Origin: CAYLYP01 sp964387795
Lineage (GTDB): Bacteria > Bacteroidota > Bacteroidia > Bacteroidales > UBA7960
NCBI GenBank assembly: GCA_964387795.1
Contig: CAYLYP010000067.1
Location: forward strand, 1 to 17,193
Reading direction: 5' to 3'
DNA length: 17,193 nt
Part shown: piece by piece, positions 15,701-17,193 of the stretch
Layout of the letters: every line of letters begins with the position of its first letter
Position numbering within the stretch: the stretch's first letter is position 1
Made by a program: the position numbers and the translations under genes
Notes under the pieces: generated by a model
What the model was told of the DNA's origin: nothing
The model's input: only the letters and a program-made list of their open reading frames with translations
Databases searched by the model: none

Positions 15701-16407
15701 ATTTCGTTCATGACCAACAATACTCCGATAATGTCGATTTCTCTATCCGCATCGAAGTAAGGGATACCGGTGTTGGCATTAAAAAAGAGTACCTTGATAA
15801 ACTTTTTAAACCTTTCTTCCAGATTGATGATGAACAAATCAGGAACAATTTAGGAACCGGCCTTGGTTTATCTATTTGTAAGCAACTTGCTGAACTTATG
15901 GGCGGAACTACTGGTGTTGATAGTGTTGAAGGGAAAGGCAGCTCTTTCTGGTTCACTTTTAATGCCAAACATGCACACACCGATTCTTCTGATTCTTCAA
16001 CCACTATACAAAAGACTTCACTTTCTGAACACAAATCCCTGAATATCCTTGTGGTTGAAGACAATACGATTAATCGTAAGGTAATCGAAATCATGCTTAG
16101 CTTTCTGGGCCATAATGTGAGCTTTGCCCACAACGGACAAATGGCCCTCGATATCTTCAAACCCAACACCTTTGACATCATCCTCATGGATATTGAAATG
16201 CCTGTGCTTGATGGAGTTTCTGCCACCCGCATCCTTAAAGAAAAATATACTTCCCTGCCCCCTATTGTTGGACTTAGCGCTAATGCACTGGAGGGTGACC
16301 GTGAAAAATATATCAATTTGGGAATGGACGAATATCTCACCAAACCATTGAGCGAAGACGATTTTAACCTTCTTATAAAACGCCTTTTTGATAAAAACAA
16401 CTCCTGA
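12730..16407 (+). CDS. Hybrid histidine kinase: CHASE, four PAS, kinase, receiver
   Basis: Membrane-bound sensor kinase of 1225 aa. The first membrane helix is about residues 14-33 and the second about 313-333. Between them is an extracytoplasmic CHASE domain, marked by FPEIERLEFAV and by YPIRFLEP (143-150) plus LGYDISSNP (159-167). Four PAS domains follow at about 345-455, 466-585, 592-708 and 718-832. The third carries Cys639, a CPFC pair (650 and 653) and Cys687. HisKA has phospho-accepting His859 (NMSHEIRTPL). The ATPase has N box SNLLSNAIKF (971-980), G1 DTGVG (1012-1016) and G2 GTGLGLS (1042-1048). The C-terminal receiver has Asp1111, Asp1154 (LMDIEMP), Ser1183 in the usual Thr position, and Lys1205. 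There is no Hpt domain, so phosphate must pass to a separate Hpt or stay local. It is followed 41 nt later by another PAS sensor gene. Confidence 0.96.
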   Translation: MKAASKHILFKKSIPFLILAALLSLTVLIWNYYIRNKIEKENQRFYETCSNHLNPLNERFKNYWMLLQGAASVITAQEQLTQQEWKLYFDYQNIKQLFPEIERLEFAVKTNYSYPENIEPFNTPYSFNEAPIYPVSSSKSIYYPIRFLEPHSEHNDQFLGYDISSNPYYLKAINHCILSGTASMSNTFYQQDNIDSIPVFVIVTSLYKNGIIPNDQKKRKSTIKGVVSLVVDIEKMLNSLIMETNPNINIRIFDGNSTSPDSLIFKNTDSQGTSSGQFIFKPFRDTRKIELYHHQWTVQFESNRIFFSKYDRFSSLIVLICGVLLSILSFLLIKKTLHKKEETERLYHTLIEQSGDAFFLFDQQGRILEINNQACNFLGYKKNELLKLSINDIEPQLKLDDIKSEWKKLSSGNSFIRNSNFLQKNGQLIPVETHFGFLEWEGKILIPALSRDISERIHQKNELIESRRMLHNVIDTIPIRVYWKNIHGEYLGCNSLFAKDAGFANAKDVIGLNNNDLSWAPIAQKFIDIDKNIIETGQSILNYEEQKNLPGNKPTWFRTSKSPLRSSDGTIVGILGIYEDITEQKHHLEEIRLSNERLLTVMNSINSIIYIADIETHEILFINDTLKKSRGDDLIGKKCWEALLNYNQPCPFCTNDKLLTADKKPTGIIQWEYQNPVDNRWYDIRDCAIQWVDGRMVRMEIATDIHERKMTEEMLRQSEEKYRLFFEKAPLGIFHFDNEGTITQCNKNLTRIFNARYDQIIGMNLLRLSDKEMADSIANVLKGQFVNYENLFIWHVSGKSTPIKAWHTPLFNSKKEVTGGITFIEDRTSHFEMEAYKKQAEIARESARFKQSFLANMSHEIRTPLTGVLGMAEILSKTKLDEKQIEYVNTLTESGENLRNIINLILDFSKLEAGQMSLKPSSFDFRQFIDNTKNLYAVLASKKNLQLIFISDPNIPSQIFADKPKLTQILSNLLSNAIKFTNTGEITLQSYFVHDQQYSDNVDFSIRIEVRDTGVGIKKEYLDKLFKPFFQIDDEQIRNNLGTGLGLSICKQLAELMGGTTGVDSVEGKGSSFWFTFNAKHAHTDSSDSSTTIQKTSLSEHKSLNILVVEDNTINRKVIEIMLSFLGHNVSFAHNGQMALDIFKPNTFDIILMDIEMPVLDGVSATRILKEKYTSLPPIVGLSANALEGDREKYINLGMDEYLTKPLSEDDFNLLIKRLFDKNNS

Positions 16408-16448
16408 TTTGTTCTAATTTCAACCAATGACCCTCATTCGTCTTAAAT

Positions 16449-17193
16449 ATGAATGACATCAATTATCGAAAAATCCTGCTTTCATCCCCTTTTGGATATG
16501 CATATCACAAAATCATTATTGATGATTCGGGGAAACCTATTGACTATACCATTATGGAAGCCAATAAAGCATATCAGGAACTTACCGGACTTAATATAAA
16601 CAATATCCAAAATAAAAGCATTAAACAATTACTTCCTGAAATCGTTAACGACTCCTTTAACTGGATTGAATTTTTTGGCAATGTGGCCCTCAATGGCGGC
16701 TTTAAAACTTTTGAACAATACAGTAATGCCCTTAATCGTTGGTACCAGGTTTATGTCCATTCCCCATTAAAAGGTTTTTTCTTTACTTTGTTTATTGATA
16801 TTTCAAACGAAAAACAAAAAAACCAGGAACTAGAAGGCTTTTTCAATGTAAACCTGGATTTGCTCTGCATCGCCGATATCCATGGAAACTTTTTAAAAGT
16901 AAACAAAGAGTGGGAAAATATTCTTGGTTATCCGGCAGAAGAACTTGAACACCGTAAGTTCCTTGATTTTATCCATCCTGAAGACCTTGATAAAACAATG
17001 GAAACTATCCAAAACCTGGCAAATCAGAAGTCTGTTCTCAATTTTACTAACCGATACAGGTGCAAAGATGGCTCTTATCGTTTTATCGAATGGCGCTCCC
17101 AACCGTTTGGCGAAATAATTTATGCTGCTGCACGCGACATTTCTGATAGAATCCATGCTGAAAAACAACTTCAAAAACTTAAAGAACTTTATG
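16449..17193 (+). CDS. PAS-domain sensor protein, C-terminus cut by window edge
   Basis: The frame is open from ATG at 16449 to the right edge, 248 residues seen. There is no signal peptide or membrane helix in the visible part, so it is probably cytoplasmic. Two PAS domains are visible. The first, residues about 8-122, has DDSGKPIDYTIMEANKAYQE and ends FIDISNEKQ. The second, about 126-240, is of PAS_3 type: ILGYPAEELEHRKFLDFIHP, then YRCKDGSYRFIEWRSQP, and ends AARDISDRIHAEKQL. The coiled segment QLQKLKELY at the edge usually leads into another PAS or a kinase core, so a histidine kinase is likely but not shown. It lies 41 nt downstream of the hybrid kinase in the same direction, probably one operon. 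No Shine-Dalgarno is seen. Confidence 0.88.
   Translation, partial: MNDINYRKILLSSPFGYAYHKIIIDDSGKPIDYTIMEANKAYQELTGLNINNIQNKSIKQLLPEIVNDSFNWIEFFGNVALNGGFKTFEQYSNALNRWYQVYVHSPLKGFFFTLFIDISNEKQKNQELEGFFNVNLDLLCIADIHGNFLKVNKEWENILGYPAEELEHRKFLDFIHPEDLDKTMETIQNLANQKSVLNFTNRYRCKDGSYRFIEWRSQPFGEIIYAAARDISDRIHAEKQLQKLKELY

Noticed and set aside
15708..16427. 239-codon minus-strand frame inside the hybrid kinase gene
   Set aside because: It is antisense to the conserved ATPase and receiver domains and is explained by codon bias of the real gene; the product shows no domain.
1..17193. CRISPR arrays, tRNA or rRNA genes, riboswitches
   Set aside because: I found no regularly spaced repeats, cloverleaf-like sequences or conserved rRNA segments in the intergenic regions.

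Overview
The window looks like chromosome from an AT-rich member of the Bacteroidota. Support for this comes from the scarcity of Shine-Dalgarno sequences, a candidate TAnnTTTG-type -7 element, an alginate-export-type outer-membrane barrel, and large CHASE/PAS hybrid histidine kinases. The taxon is inferred from these traits only; there is no rRNA or marker gene here.

Left part (1-10870, all on the minus strand): a chemotaxis operon. In transcription order, right to left, it holds a possible 58-aa leader ORF, a 614-aa helical protein with a CheZ-like Asp-x-x-x-Gln motif, a STAS-domain protein, two tandem CheY-like receiver proteins, the CheA kinase, an outer-membrane beta-barrel protein, CheW, a 629-aa chemoreceptor with a large sensor region, and a second chemoreceptor that runs off the left edge about ten codons before its expected end. 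The genes are tightly packed: TAATG between cheY and cheA, and a barrel stop codon next to the AGGAGG of cheW. No cheR, cheB or cheD is visible; they may lie beyond the left edge. Receptors, CheW and CheA would form the signalling array, the CheYs would carry phosphate to an unknown motility output, and the CheZ-like protein is the best candidate for signal termination.

Middle (10871-12729): a mostly non-coding region holding one stand-alone receiver gene flanked by two copies of a short mobile element. The right copy is a complete 225-bp MITE with 15-bp terminal inverted repeats and a 6-bp target duplication; the left copy has lost its right end.

Right part (12730-17193, plus strand): a 1225-aa membrane-anchored hybrid histidine kinase (CHASE, four PAS domains, HisKA, HATPase, receiver), followed 41 nt later by a second PAS-containing sensor cut by the right edge. 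The lone receiver upstream resembles receivers found in hybrid kinases and could be their partner.

The points most worth a second look are the duplicated CheZ-like protein, the outer-membrane barrel translated between cheA and cheW, and the altered signalling tip of the 629-aa receptor.
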